Assembly (NCBI RefSeq): GCF_011806405.1
Contig: NZ_JAATOW010000004.1
Span: 172,301-236,300, forward strand
Direction of reading: 5' to 3'
From: Pseudooceanicola sp. HF7
GTDB taxonomy: Bacteria; Pseudomonadota; Alphaproteobacteria; Rhodobacterales; Rhodobacteraceae
DNA: 64,000 bases
Below, one piece after another: positions 52,511-61,657 of the stretch. The notes below the pieces were generated by a model, which was not told the origin of the DNA, searched no databases, and was given only the letters and a program-made list of their open reading frames with translations. The position numbers and the translations under genes are program-made. Numbering within the stretch: position 1 is the first letter of the stretch; each line of letters starts with the position of its first letter.

Positions 52511-53185
52511 CTATTGCGGCGGAATGTAGCAGATAACGCCACTCAGATCCAAACCTGTCATCTGAGAGAACAACAAAGCCAACAAGAAGATTCCTGCGGC
52601 CAAGGCGGTACCCACGGAAACACAAAAAACCGGCAGCCAGTACTTTGACAGCTCTAGCTCCCGGCTCTTTACCCTTAGGTTCACTTCGTTGACAGCTTCG
52701 AGCAATTCTTGACGTGATCCATGATCGACTTCGAGCACGGCCGCACGCCATCTGACCATTTGAGCCGTGACGACGGAGATCAGCAAAGTCCATGAGATAA
52801 ACACGAGGAGAGAAAACCCCAAGAACACGCCAACAAAAGCGTTCTGCGCGTTCGTCATGGAGTCGTGGCAGAAATTCCATATGAAAAAGAAGCCAGCATA
52901 ACCTAAAGTCGAAACAACATTATTGTAGGAAGAACTTTTGTCGAAAAGTGCGGCCGTGGTCGCCAATTCGCCCTCCAAGAGGCGATCTTCCTTTTGTTGC
53001 CAAAGCTCATTATTCAACTGCCAGTAGTTAGCTTCCGATTGCTGATCAACTCGCCTTCGCGCAATCTCTTCTTCTACAATTTCCCTAGGCAGCCTAGTAA
53101 CGCCAAGCCTCTGAAGCCATTCAATCAAGCCCTCGATTCTGCGGTCGTCCTCGGCCCGTTCATGAGGTGGTTCGGCATTCGCCAT
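52511..53185 (-). CDS. Hypothetical membrane protein, lower GC than neighbours
   Basis: 224 residues from ATG 53185 (GGGAGAG upstream). The N-terminus is charged and helical (HERAEDDRRIEGLIEWLQRLG, PREIVEEEIARRRVDQQSE). Three hydrophobic segments follow (YNNVVSTLGYAGFFFIWNF; AFVGVFLGFSLLVFISWTLL; WLPVFCVSVGTALAAGIFLL) with a helical stretch between the last two. The DNA is visibly richer in A and T than all genes around it. No family recognised. It sits against REP palindromes, so acquisition by transfer is likely. Confidence 0.7.
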   Translation of the reverse strand: MANAEPPHERAEDDRRIEGLIEWLQRLGVTRLPREIVEEEIARRRVDQQSEANYWQLNNELWQQKEDRLLEGELATTAALFDKSSSYNNVVSTLGYAGFFFIWNFCHDSMTNAQNAFVGVFLGFSLLVFISWTLLISVVTAQMVRWRAAVLEVDHGSRQELLEAVNEVNLRVKSRELELSKYWLPVFCVSVGTALAAGIFLLALLFSQMTGLDLSGVICYIPPQ

Positions 53186-53289
53186 TCTCAACTCTCCCGC
53201 TATTTTGTCTGGCATTCTGGGCCGCAACGAAGTTGCCAGCCAACCCAAAAATAAAAAATCAGGAGCTTTACCGAAAATGGTCCAAAGAA

Positions 53290-53318
53290 GAAAAACCCGG
53301 GCGCTTGCCCGGGTTTTC
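53290..53318 (-). terminator. Rho-independent terminator of lepA
   Basis: AAAACCCGGGC-GCTT-GCCCGGGTTTT, an 11-bp stem; on the minus strand it is followed by T residues (plus A-run 53291-53295). It begins 2 nt after the lepA stop. Confidence 0.9.
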
Positions 53319-53319
53319 T

Positions 53320-55119
53320 TTAACTGTCCATTTTCAGCGCAGAGATGAAGGCCTCTTGCGGGATGTCCACCTTGCCGAACTGGCGCATCTTCTTCTTGCC
53401 GGCCTTCTGCTTGTCCAGAAGCTTGCGCTTCCGGGTGGCGTCGCCGCCGTAGCATTTCGCCGTCACGTCCTTGCGCATGGCGGACAGGGTCTCTCGGGCG
53501 ATGACCTTGCCGCCGATGGCTGCCTGGATCGGGATCTTGAACATGTGGCGCGGGATCAGGTCCTTCAGCTTTTCGCACATCGCCCGGCCGCGCATCTCCG
53601 CGCGGTCGCGGTGCACCATCATCGACAGGGCATCCACGGGTTCGTCGTTCACCAGGATCGACATCTTCACCAGGTTGTCCTGGCGGTAGCCGGTCAGGTG
53701 GTAATCGAAGCTGGCATAGCCCTTGGTCACCGATTTCAGCCGGTCGTAGAAGTCAAAGACCACCTCGTTCAGGGGCAGGTCATAGACCACCAGGGGCCGG
53801 GTGCCGGCATAGGTCAGCTCTTCCTGGATGCCGCGGCGGTCCTGGCAGAGCTTCAGCACGTCGCCCAGGTATTCATCCGGCACCATGATGGTAGCCTTGA
53901 TGCGCGGTTCCTCGACGTGATCGACATAGGTCAGGTCGGGCATGTCGGCGGGGTTGTGCAGCTCCTGCATCGTCCCGTCCTTCATGAAGACGTGGTAGAC
54001 CACAGAGGGCGCCGTGGTGATCAGCTCGATATCGTATTCGCGCTCCAGCCGGTCGCGGATCACCTCAAGGTGCAGCAGCCCCAGGAAGCCGCAGCGGAAG
54101 CCGAAGCCCAGCGCGGCCGAGGTCTCCATCTCATAGGAGAAGGAGGCATCGTTCAGCGCCAGTTTCTCGATCGCGTCGCGCAGGTCCTCGAATTCGGCGG
54201 AATCCACCGGGAAGAGGCCGCAGAAGACGACGGGAATGGAGGGTTTGAAGCCGGGCAGCGGTTTCTCCGTCCCCTTCTTCTCTGTCGTGATCGTGTCGCC
54301 GACCTTGGTGTCGCGCACCTGCTTGATCGAGGCGGTGATGAAGCCGATTTCGCCCGGGCCCAGTTCATCCACGTTCTGCATGGCCGGGCGGAAGACGCCG
54401 ATGCGGTCGATCTGGTGCACCGTGCCATTGCGCATGAATTTCACGCGGTCGTTCTTCTTCATCACGCCGTCCATGATGCGCACCAGCACGACGACGCCCA
54501 GGTAGGGGTCATACCAGCTGTCCACCAGCATGGCCTTGAGCGGCGCATCGCGGTCGCCCGTGGGCGCGGGCAGGCGGTGGCAGATCGCCTCGAGCGTTTC
54601 CTTGATGCCGATGCCGGACTTGGCAGAGACCAGCAGCGCGTCGGAGGCATCGATGCCGATGACATCCTCGATCTGCTCGGCGACCCGTTCGGGTTCGCTG
54701 GCGGGCAGGTCGATCTTGTTCAGGACGGGGACGATCTCATGATCGGCGTCGATGGCCTGGTAGACATTGGCCAGCGTCTGCGCCTCCACGCCCTGGGTGC
54801 TGTCGACCACCAGCAGGGAGCCTTCGACCGCATGCATGGAGCGGGAGACCTCATAGGCGAAGTCGACGTGACCGGGGGTGTCGATCAGGTTCAGGATGTA
54901 GAGCTCGCCGTTGTCGGCGATGTATTCGATCCGGACGGTGTTCGCCTTGATCGTGATGCCGCGCTCGCGCTCGATGTCCATGGCATCGAGGAGCTGCTCC
55001 TTCATCTCCCGCTCGGTGACGGTGTTCGTGGATTGGATCAACCGGTCGGCCAGGGTGGATTTCCCGTGGTCGATATGGGCGACGATGGAGAAGTTACGGA
55101 TATGTGCGAGATCGGTCAT
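53320..55119 (-). CDS. lepA: Elongation factor 4 (back-translocase LepA)
   Basis: A 599-residue translational GTPase, normal LepA length. [13 protein letters not shown] is the P-loop, [15 protein letters not shown] switch [10 protein letters not shown] switch II and NKIDLP the guanine motif. LepA-specific C-terminal elements are [14 protein letters not shown] and [25 protein letters not shown]. It remodels stalled ribosomes at high ionic strength. ATG 55119 ([19 protein letters not shown]) is the family start. Confidence 0.98.
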   Translation of the reverse strand: MTDLAHIRNFSIVAHIDHGKSTLADRLIQSTNTVTEREMKEQLLDAMDIERERGITIKANTVRIEYIADNGELYILNLIDTPGHVDFAYEVSRSMHAVEGSLLVVDSTQGVEAQTLANVYQAIDADHEIVPVLNKIDLPASEPERVAEQIEDVIGIDASDALLVSAKSGIGIKETLEAICHRLPAPTGDRDAPLKAMLVDSWYDPYLGVVVLVRIMDGVMKKNDRVKFMRNGTVHQIDRIGVFRPAMQNVDELGPGEIGFITASIKQVRDTKVGDTITTEKKGTEKPLPGFKPSIPVVFCGLFPVDSAEFEDLRDAIEKLALNDASFSYEMETSAALGFGFRCGFLGLLHLEVIRDRLEREYDIELITTAPSVVYHVFMKDGTMQELHNPADMPDLTYVDHVEEPRIKATIMVPDEYLGDVLKLCQDRRGIQEELTYAGTRPLVVYDLPLNEVVFDFYDRLKSVTKGYASFDYHLTGYRQDNLVKMSILVNDEPVDALSMMVHRDRAEMRGRAMCEKLKDLIPRHMFKIPIQAAIGGKVIARETLSAMRKDVTAKCYGGDATRKRKLLDKQKAGKKKMRQFGKVDIPQEAFISALKMDS

Positions 55120-55303
55120 GATGCGCAGCATATGCGGGGGAAAAGGGCAGTTGGCAAGGGGGCGCGCGCCGGTCCGACGCAGTCGGCGATTGATCCGGGG
55201 GATCAATCGAGGCGCGCGCGGGCGGAGCCCCGGGTTGCGGGAGGGGTTGAGCGCGCCGGGAGCGACGCTAGGGTACGGGGAGAGGCGGGGACGGTCAGGC
55301 GGC

Positions 55304-56908
55304 ATGACGGTAAAGAACGAAGAGCAGTTCAGGGCGTGGCTAAGGGAGCAGTCGCGGGAGGTTTGCACGGCGATCGCCGTGCGGGCGGCGCTCAGGGTGT
55401 TGCCGCTGGTTTGCTCGGTTGAGACCGGTTCTGAGCGCAGGGAGCGCCATGTTCTGTCTAGGTTTCGTTTAATCCTAATTTCGGGGGTCGCGGCCGTGGG
55501 ACCGACCCCCGATGTGAGAGCCGCCGCTGATGCCACCTCCCATACCGCCTATGCAGCCAGCTTTGGCTCCAACCCTCCTTACTATCGCGCCTACGCAGAC
55601 GATGCCGCCAATGCCGCCGCCCGTGCCGCCTGTGCCGCCGATGCCGTCGGCGTCGCCGCGCATGCCGCCAATTGCGCCGCCCGTGCCGCCGCCGATGTAG
55701 CCGATGTCCCCTATCCCCACGATGCCGCCGCCCGTGCCGCCGCCGATGCCGCTGATGCCCCCTATCCCCCCGACGCCGCCGCCCGTGCCGCCGCCTATGC
55801 CGATACAGCGCTCCCAGTCGAACCGCGCCGCATGCTGGAAAGCCGCGTGCAACGTCTTCAGGCAATCACTGACGCTACAGAGAAACTGAGCAAGCAAGAC
55901 GGCAGGACCTGGGTTTTGACCGAAGGCGGGGACTGGGATTTCTGGTCCCGCTGGTACGAGCGCGCCATGGCGGGTGATCCCCTTCCCTGGGATCTCCAGC
56001 GAGAGGTTGCGCTGATCCCCGAAGAGATCTGGAAGCAAGGCCCCGAAGCCGTGGCCGAGCGGATCGCGGAGATTGAGGCGGACTACCTCACCCGCACCAC
56101 CCAGCTGTCCGAAGAGGTGACGCTCAACCCGGCGACTGGCACCTTCTTGGTCACGCCAAGACCGCTTGAGAATGCGCCGCTCATATCTGCGCTGCTTTCC
56201 CGCACCGAGGACGCGCTGGAAGACGCCCTGCTAGGCTCGAACGGTCTGCGCACCGACATGCGGGCCGTGAAGACGCTCCAGCGCACCCATCAGCGATACG
56301 GCAACGATCCCCAGCGGATCGAGCTGGATTACACCTCTGTCGCCATCAGCCTGCGCCGGGAGCTCAAGTCTCACGAATTGGCGGAGACTGAGGACAACCT
56401 CGCCCTGCTCGAAGCGGTGGAGGAAGGCGCCCTGGCGATCCGCGCTCAGCATCCGGAGATTGCCGAGAACCGCCAGCGCATCGCGCAGCAGAAGCTGCAG
56501 GAAATCGACCGCGAGGACCTTGAGCTTCTACAAGCCGCAGAGCCGATACTGGTTGCCCTCAGCGAGGGCACCATGGCTGATGACTTCGCCCGTGACATTC
56601 CACAACTGATCAACGATGCCACCACGCCGCTGCCCTCCAGCGCACCGCCGCTGCCCGGTGTCGACGAAAGCATGAGGATCTTCCATCGCACCTCGCGGAT
56701 GAAGGTTCTCCTGAATGATGAGTCTGACAAGGGAGAAGCCATACTCGGAAAGAGCAATGCAGCTCTGACCGAGGCCCTCGCGCGATCCGCAAAGACGTTT
56801 GACAGCCCGGCAGTCAAGACCATCCGGTTGGCCTATCTCGCCAAGGATACTGCCGTTCTGCTTTGGAAAATCGTCGAAATCGGCCTCAAGCTCTTCGGGG
56901 TTCTTTGA
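55304..56908 (+). CDS. Large hypothetical protein with alanine-rich 17-residue repeats
   Basis: 534 residues from ATG 55304. An N-terminal helical part ([17 protein letters not shown]) leads to an Ala-rich region with a 17-residue repeat: residues 123-139, 140-156 and a partial copy 157-169, consensus [17 protein letters not shown], encoded by a 51-bp DNA repeat. Next comes a Trp-rich block ([33 protein letters not shown]) and a long helical C-terminal half ([23 protein letters not shown]...) ending in one hydrophobic segment ([19 protein letters not shown]). The Trp-rich block recurs in uncharacterised Rhodobacteraceae proteins as far as I recall. Function unknown. Confidence 0.75.
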   Translation: MTVKNEEQFRAWLREQSREVCTAIAVRAALRVLPLVCSVETGSERRERHVLSRFRLILISGVAAVGPTPDVRAAADATSHTAYAASFGSNPPYYRAYADDAANAAARAACAADAVGVAAHAANCAARAAADVADVPYPHDAAARAAADAADAPYPPDAAARAAAYADTALPVEPRRMLESRVQRLQAITDATEKLSKQDGRTWVLTEGGDWDFWSRWYERAMAGDPLPWDLQREVALIPEEIWKQGPEAVAERIAEIEADYLTRTTQLSEEVTLNPATGTFLVTPRPLENAPLISALLSRTEDALEDALLGSNGLRTDMRAVKTLQRTHQRYGNDPQRIELDYTSVAISLRRELKSHELAETEDNLALLEAVEEGALAIRAQHPEIAENRQRIAQQKLQEIDREDLELLQAAEPILVALSEGTMADDFARDIPQLINDATTPLPSSAPPLPGVDESMRIFHRTSRMKVLLNDESDKGEAILGKSNAALTEALARSAKTFDSPAVKTIRLAYLAKDTAVLLWKIVEIGLKLFGVL

Positions 56909-57363
56909 ACCGCCAAGGCCGACGCCCGCGTCGGCGCATTCGCACCAGTCGCAGCGCAGGCGCCCTTCAGCCGCTCCGCCTGGCCTCTTGCGAATGACAT
57001 CGCCAAAGGCCCCCTTCGGGAGAGTGGCGCGACGTCCATGCGCTGCCCCCCCATGCCCTTGGCAGGGGGCGGCAAACGGTCACCGGCCTTGCCTCTGCTG
57101 CCACGCGCCGCTTCGGGTCGGGCAGGCTCCGTCGCAGGCCCGGTCACGGCGGGGTCCTCTGTTACGCGGTGTTGGAACGTCTGGGCGGGGTGGCACGGCG
57201 CACCCCGATGGTGAGCGTTTACCTGGTGGAGGGCGTGGCGGATCATACGGCCAGGGCCGGCACCGGCGCCAGGCTGACGGGAACGTGAACTCGCCCCGCC
57301 GCGGTTCTGCCCTACCTTTCCGGCAGACCGCACTGGGTCATGCACAATCAGGGAGAGTGCCAG
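56909..57363 (+). other. Intergenic stretch of 455 bp, no intact gene
   Basis: Open frames here look like shadows with biased composition. One frame ends LERLGGVARRTPMVSVYLVEGVADHTARAG (split: the first part near 57165, stop at ~57288) and could be a gene remnant, but it is too short to place. No promoter or repeat is clear. Confidence 0.35.
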
Positions 57364-58143
57364 ATGATTACCCGCCGACACCTTCTTACCTCTGCCGCCG
57401 CCGGGGCTGCCGGGGCCTCCATCCTGCGACCCTTCGCTGCCATGGCGCAGAACCTGACCGGGGATGTCTACCGGCTGGACGGGGGCGGCAGCCTGTCGAT
57501 CCATCCCATTTCCCATGCGAGCTTTGTCATGGATACCCCCGCGGGCGTGATCTACGTGGACCCGGTGGGCGGTGCGGCGGCCTATGGCGCCCTGCCCGCG
57601 CCGGATGCGATCCTGATCACCCACCATCACGGCGATCACTTCGATCCGGAGACCCTGGCCGGGCTGAGCGAGCGCGCGGGCGGGCCGGTGCCGATGCTGA
57701 CCAACCCCAAGGTGGGCGAAGAGCTGGCGCCCGAGCTGGCCGAGGCCAACACCGTGCTGGCAAACGGCGAGAGCGGCACGCTGCTGGGCCTGCCGATCGA
57801 GGCGATCCCGGCTTATAATTACACCGAGGACCGCCTGCAGTATCACCCCAAGGGCCGGGACAACGGTTACCTGGTCGAGGTGGGTGGCAAGCGCGTTTAT
57901 ATCGCCGGCGATACCGAGGACACCGAGGAGATGAAGGCGCTGAGCGATATCGACATCGCCTTCGTGCCCTTCAACCTGCCCTACACCATGACCGAGGAAC
58001 AGGCCGCCGCGGGCGTCGGGGCCTTCGCGCCGGGGGTGGTCTATCCCTATCACTACCGCGACAGCGATCCCGAGCTGTTCAAGAAGCTGCTCTCCGAGCA
58101 GGAGGTGCAGACGGAAGTGGTCATGGGGCCTTGGTACTCCTGA
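57364..58143 (+). CDS. Tat-exported MBL-fold metallo-hydrolase (UlaG-like)
   Basis: 259 residues. A twin-arginine signal (ITRRHLLTS at 2-10, hydrophobic stretch, AMAQ cleavage site near 29) directs it to the periplasm. The metal motif is HHHGDH (87-92); later metal ligands are in YIAGDTEDTEEM and YPYHYRDSD. It resembles UlaG/YcjI-type lactonase-like hydrolases. Substrate unknown. GGGAGAG precedes ATG 57364. Confidence 0.88.
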   Translation: MITRRHLLTSAAAGAAGASILRPFAAMAQNLTGDVYRLDGGGSLSIHPISHASFVMDTPAGVIYVDPVGGAAAYGALPAPDAILITHHHGDHFDPETLAGLSERAGGPVPMLTNPKVGEELAPELAEANTVLANGESGTLLGLPIEAIPAYNYTEDRLQYHPKGRDNGYLVEVGGKRVYIAGDTEDTEEMKALSDIDIAFVPFNLPYTMTEEQAAAGVGAFAPGVVYPYHYRDSDPELFKKLLSEQEVQTEVVMGPWYS

Positions 58144-58162
58144 GAGATCGGGCCGTTTGAGG

Positions 58163-58201
58163 GCATGACGTGACCGCATGATGTGACTGCATGACGTGGC
58201 A
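58163..58201. repeat. Three tandem 13-bp repeats
   Basis: GCATGACGTGACC / GCATGATGTGACT / GCATGACGTGGCA, immediately before a terminator hairpin. Units differ at two or three positions. No coding role. Confidence 0.8.
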
Positions 58202-58236
58202 AGGGCCGCGAAGGGATCCCCTTCGGCGGCCCTTTT
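58201..58236 (+). terminator. Terminator after the Tat metallo-hydrolase gene
   Basis: A long stem AAGGGCCGCGAAGGG / CCCTTCGGCGGCCCTT (one bulged base, short AT loop) followed by TT, 57 nt after the stop codon. Confidence 0.85.
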
Positions 58237-58338
58237 GCCGTGGCGGGCAGAGGCCTGTCCTGTGGGCAGGGGAAGCACCTGATCGGCGAGGATCCGCCGG
58301 AAGCCCCCTGTAAACGCGGGGCTGCGACAGTCCCGCGA

Positions 58339-58367
58339 TTGAGAATTAAGACACTGTTAGGCATATT
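58339..58367 (+). promoter_or_regulatory. Sigma-70-like promoter
   Basis: TTGAGA (58339-58344), a 17-nt spacer and CATATT (58362-58367), about 107 nt before the ATG of the secreted protein gene at 58474. The rest of the 330-bp gap holds only the repeats and terminator listed. Confidence 0.5.
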
Positions 58368-58473
58368 CCTGCCCAAATCCGCACAAGACGGAGCAGCGCT
58401 GACGGGCATCTTTCGTCGGGGCTTTCAGGCAGCATACCCCGCGATGAGCGGGGCCGGGACAGAGGGCAACCAC

Positions 58474-58809
58474 ATGATCCGACATTTACCGAAGGCCGTT
58501 CTGACGGCAGGGCTCGCGGCCGCGGCCTGCATGAGCTTCAGCATCGCCGCGCCACGCATGGCAGAGGCCGGGCCGATCAACCGCGCCTGCCTCAAGCTGC
58601 CCCAGGCCTCGGCCAGGCCGCAGCTTTGCGGCTGCATCCAGCAGGTGGCGGACATGACCATGAGCCGCCGCGACCAGCGCATGGCGGCCAAGATCCTGAA
58701 GGCGCCGGACAAGGCGCAAGAGGTGAAGATGTCCCGCAAGGCGAGCGACGATGCCTTCTGGGATCGCTACACGGCCTTCGGGGATACCGCACAGGCAATG
58801 TGTTCCTGA
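58474..58809 (+). CDS. Small secreted Cys-containing protein
   Basis: 111 residues: signal peptide (LPKAVLTAGLAAAACMSFS, cleavage near AEAG at ~32-33), then a helical domain with NRACLKLPQASARPQLCGCIQQVADM, RRDQRMAAKILKAPDKAQEVKM and FWDRYTAFGDTAQAMCS. Four Cys in the mature part suggest disulfides. Similar proteins occur across Rhodobacteraceae; function unknown. AGAGGG precedes the ATG. Confidence 0.78.
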   Translation: MIRHLPKAVLTAGLAAAACMSFSIAAPRMAEAGPINRACLKLPQASARPQLCGCIQQVADMTMSRRDQRMAAKILKAPDKAQEVKMSRKASDDAFWDRYTAFGDTAQAMCS

Positions 58810-58896
58810 GTGAGGCCCGGGGACTGACGCACAGGGACTGAGACGCGGGGGCGGTTGCGACAGGCCCCGGTGTCGCGCGGGCGGTGGGGGCAGGAT

Positions 58897-58992
58897 GCCT
58901 CCGGCGGGAGTTTTTCGGCAAGAAGAAGAAGCATGGCGCGCGCGGTGAATCCGGGAGGCGCAGCCGACAACGCGCGCGACCCCCTCGATGGG
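58897..58992 (+). repeat. Dispersed intergenic repeat of ~95 bp (copy 2)
   Basis: Shares three blocks with 34817-34911: 58897-58927 (31 of 31 bases identical, including the CTCC-GGCG-GGAG-TTTTT hairpin), 58951-58971 (21 of 21) and 58982-58992 (11 of 11). The connecting bases differ. It lies after a plus-strand gene and 42 nt before the 3' end of a minus-strand gene, like copy 1. Confidence 0.75.
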
Positions 58993-59034
58993 GGCGGCGG
59001 GCGTGGTGCCGGTCTTTAGCGGGGGCGTGCCGGG

Positions 59035-59484
59035 TCAGAGGCGGGCTTGCAAGGCCCTGGCGCAGGCTTCGACCAGGTCGAGCGTGCCGTCGAAGTCGCG
59101 GGTGTACCAGGGGTCGGGCACCTCTGTCGCGCCGGCGAAGGGGCCGTCTTCCGGAAGGTAATCGGTGAAGAGGCGCACGGGGGTGCCATTGCCCGCCGGG
59201 CGCTGGGCCTCGATATCCTGCAGGTTGCTGCCATCCATCGCGACGATCAGGTCGAAGCGGGTGAAATCCGCCGGCGTGAACTGGCGTGCGCGCAGGCCCG
59301 ACATATCGAGCCCGCGGGCGCGGGCGGCGGCCTGCATCGGGCCATAGGGCGGTTCGCCCGCGTGCCAGCCGCCGGTGCCGGCGCTGTCGAGGTCGAGCTG
59401 CGGGGCCAGGCCACGCATCACCGCCTCTGCCGTGGGCGAGCGACAGATATTGCCGAGGCAGACGAACAGGATGGATGTGGTCAT
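59035..59484 (-). CDS. Low-molecular-weight protein-tyrosine phosphatase
   Basis: 149 residues. VCLGNICRSPTAE holds the CX5R loop (C9, R15) and VPDPWYTRDFDGTLDLVE the catalytic Asp-Pro segment. These enzymes remove phosphate from tyrosine or arginine and often tune exopolysaccharide export. ATG 59484 follows GAGGAG. It is divergent from the sirtuin gene (63 nt). Confidence 0.94.
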   Translation of the reverse strand: MTTSILFVCLGNICRSPTAEAVMRGLAPQLDLDSAGTGGWHAGEPPYGPMQAAARARGLDMSGLRARQFTPADFTRFDLIVAMDGSNLQDIEAQRPAGNGTPVRLFTDYLPEDGPFAGATEVPDPWYTRDFDGTLDLVEACARALQARL

Positions 59485-59547
59485 GGGCGCTCCTCTGGGG
59501 CAGTCTTGGTCCAGAGGTAACGGGCAGCGGCACGGAGGAAAAGGGCC

Positions 59548-60246
59548 ATGGAGCGGATCGTGATCCTGACAGGCGCAGGCATTTCGGCAGAGAGCGGGCT
59601 TGCGACCTTTCGCGCCTCTGACGGGCTGTGGGAGGCGCACCGGGTGGAGGACGTGGCCACGCCCGAGGGCTTCGCCCGCGATCCCGCCCTGGTGCAGCGT
59701 TTCTACAACGACCGGCGGCAGCGCGCGGCGGAGGTGGCGCCCAATGCGGCCCACCTGGCCCTGGCGAAGCTGCAACGCGACTATCCCGGAGAGGTGCTGA
59801 TCGTCACCCAGAACGTCGATGCCCTGCACGAGGCCGCCGGGGCCGAGGTGCTGCACATGCATGGATCGCTGGACGGGGCGCTTTGCGCGGCCTGTGGCCA
59901 TCGCTGGCCCGCCCCCATGAAGATGCAGGTGGGCGAGCCCTGCCCCGCCTGCGGCGCCCCTGCGGGCCGTCCCGATATCGTCTGGTTCGGCGAGATGCCC
60001 TATCACATGGAGGAGATCTTTGCCCGCCTGTCGCGGTGCAGCTATTTCGTGGCCATCGGCACCTCTGGCAATGTCTACCCGGCTGCCGGTTTCGTGCAGG
60101 AGGCCGATGCCGCCGGGGCGCATACGCTGGAGCTGAACCTTGAGGCCTCGACCAGTGCCAGCCATTTCGCGGAGGCCCGCCAGGGGCGCGCCACGGAGCT
60201 GGTGCCGCCCTGGGTCGAAGAGATGCTGGCAGAGGCGCGGCGCTGA
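59548..60246 (+). CDS. cobB: NAD-dependent protein deacylase (sirtuin)
   Basis: 232 residues. GAGISAESGLATFR (NAD site), TQNVDALHEAAG, HMHGSLDG (catalytic His), two zinc Cys pairs (CAACGHRW and CPACGAP) and VWFGEMPY are all present. It removes acyl groups from lysines using NAD. The MPYHM context suggests CobB class III, which prefers succinyl or malonyl; this is inferred. Confidence 0.95.
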   Translation: MERIVILTGAGISAESGLATFRASDGLWEAHRVEDVATPEGFARDPALVQRFYNDRRQRAAEVAPNAAHLALAKLQRDYPGEVLIVTQNVDALHEAAGAEVLHMHGSLDGALCAACGHRWPAPMKMQVGEPCPACGAPAGRPDIVWFGEMPYHMEEIFARLSRCSYFVAIGTSGNVYPAAGFVQEADAAGAHTLELNLEASTSASHFAEARQGRATELVPPWVEEMLAEARR

Positions 60247-60258
60247 GCCTGCGGGCGG

Positions 60259-60681
60259 TTACTGGACGGGGAAGGTCACCTGCTTGCCCGGCATGCCGAA
60301 GAACTTAAGCGTGACCTTGATCCCCTGACCCGGTTGCAGGCCGGGGGGCAGATCGGTCAGCCGCAGCTGGCTGCCGCCGGGCTGCAGGCGCAGGGTGCTT
60401 TTCGCGCGGACCGTCAGGCCGCTTCCCACATCGACCAATGTGCCCTTGCCGGGCGTCAGCAGCTGCACGCTGGCCTGGGCGGAGCTTGCGCCCACCAGCC
60501 GCTCCGGCTCTCTCGAGGAATTCCTGAGCGTGGCGTAGCCCGCCGCACTGCCCCCGGCGGGATCGAGCACCAGCTGTGGGTTGCTGACCTGGATATCGGC
60601 GCGGGCCGCCGTTGCGGTCACGCCCGCTGCCAGCGAGAGGCAGAAGAGGGCGGCGGGAATCACTTTGCGCAGCGGTGTCAT
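60259..60681 (-). CDS. PCuAC-fold secreted protein lacking the copper ligands
   Basis: 140 residues with a signal peptide (LFCLSLAAGVTATAARA, cleavage ~28). The mature part has the PCu(A)C (DUF461) copper-chaperone fold: AAGYATLRNSS, ERLVGASSAQA, TLRLQPGGSQLRLTDL, VTLKFFGMPGKQVTFPV. The ligands are changed: the first His position (ELH in family) reads QLL near 73-75 and the HxM of GGxHLM reads GGSQLRL (102-108). It therefore probably does not bind Cu(I) in the usual way. The stop is 12 bp from the convergent sirtuin stop. Confidence 0.78.
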   Translation of the reverse strand: MTPLRKVIPAALFCLSLAAGVTATAARADIQVSNPQLVLDPAGGSAAGYATLRNSSREPERLVGASSAQASVQLLTPGKGTLVDVGSGLTVRAKSTLRLQPGGSQLRLTDLPPGLQPGQGIKVTLKFFGMPGKQVTFPVQ

Positions 60682-60879
60682 GGCCTTTCCTTTCCGCGAG
60701 AATCACTTCGCCGGTCCGGGCGGTGACGGGATCGGGCGCAAGGGGCCCGCAGGCCCGGGCACGGGCGGGACCCTGTCAGCCCCTGCCCCAGCATTGCAGA
60801 GATGCCCGGGGCGGGGGAGGAACAATCCCGTGACCTGCGCCCGGGGATGCCGCCGCGCCCGGGGCGCAGGCCGGAAACG

Positions 60880-60908
60880 GAAAAACCCCGCCGGTGAGGG
60901 CGGGGTTC
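60880..60908 (-). terminator. Rho-independent terminator of rpmB
   Basis: On the minus strand AACCCCGCC-CTCACC-GGCGGGGTT then TTT (plus A-run 60881-60885), about 47 nt after the rpmB stop. Confidence 0.92.
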
Positions 60909-60954
60909 AAACTGGTCGAAATCCAGCGGCGGGGTCAGGCCCCGCGCAGGGCAA

Positions 60955-61245
60955 TCAGGCCTGAGCGGCCGTCGCCTTGACGATTTCTTTCTTGATTTTC
61001 AGCGCGTTGTCGGAAAGCTCGACATCTTTCGCCTTGGCCAGGAACTTGTCCAGGCCACCGCGGTGGTCCACCGAACGCAGAGCGTGGGCGGAGATGCGGA
61101 GTTTCACGTTGCGGCCCAGCACTTCCGAACGCAGCGAAACGTCGTTCAGGTTCGGCAGGAAGCGGCGGCGCGTTTTGTTGTTGGCATGGCTGACGTTGTT
61201 GCCAGTCATGGGGCCTTTACCGGTCAGTTCGCAGCGGCGCGACAT
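60955..61245 (-). CDS. rpmB: 50S ribosomal protein L28
   Basis: 96 residues with [31 protein letters not shown], and the typical [21 protein letters not shown]. It is a basic large-subunit protein near the peptidyl transferase side. Normal alphaproteobacterial length. The cysteine-less zinc site is usual for this type. Confidence 0.98.
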   Translation of the reverse strand: MSRRCELTGKGPMTGNNVSHANNKTRRRFLPNLNDVSLRSEVLGRNVKLRISAHALRSVDHRGGLDKFLAKAKDVELSDNALKIKKEIVKATAAQA

Positions 61246-61527
61246 GGGTCTATCCTCGTCTCATCAGAAGGGCGGGTCGCGCCCAGTTCAATGCAAACGG
61301 GCACCGCTGCGGCGGCGCCCTGAATCTTGTCGGGTGTCTTTAGGCCCGTGCAGCGGGAAGGTCAAGCCTAGGCTGCAAGCTTCGTGACGCGCCCCGGCGG
61401 TGCGGGGCCCCTGCCCGCCCTTTAAAGCAAGCGCCGGAGGGGCGAAAGCCCCGCGCTTGGGGCGGAGGACTTTTCGTGGCGTTTCTGTGGTGGCGCGGCG
61501 TGGGGCCTGCTGTTGGGGCTGGCTGCG

Positions 61528-61657
61528 GGGTCGGATCCGCCTGCGTCGGATCCAAGTTATTTACGCGCTTTCGCACGCAGGGTCGGATCCGCCTGCGTCG
61601 GATCCAAGTTATTTACGCGCTTTCGCGCGGAGGGTCGGATCCGCCTGCGTCGGATCC
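61528..61657. repeat. 52-bp tandem repeat spanning the hrpB stop codon
   Basis: Copies at 61528-61579, 61580-61631 and a partial one at 61632-61657. Each has GGATCC twice. The middle copy contains the TTA (stop on minus) at 61609-61611 of the helicase gene, so the DNA encoding the last residues plus stop was duplicated in tandem beyond the gene. Because 52 is not a multiple of 3, the extra copies are not usable as coding. The remaining 61246-61527 gap has no gene. Confidence 0.9.

Noticed and set aside
54911..55303. Extension of the alanine-repeat protein back into lepA
   Set aside because: Lies wholly antisense to lepA; ATG 55304 is a sufficient start.
55670..55822. Possible CRISPR-like array in the regularly spaced GCCGCC repeats
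   Set aside because: The repeat is a 51-bp coding repeat inside a long open frame, with no distinct spacers and no cas genes.
56799..57818. 339-codon frame across the 56.9-57.4 kb gap
   Set aside because: Pro/Arg/Gly-rich translation without motif, overlapping the supported Tat hydrolase in another frame.
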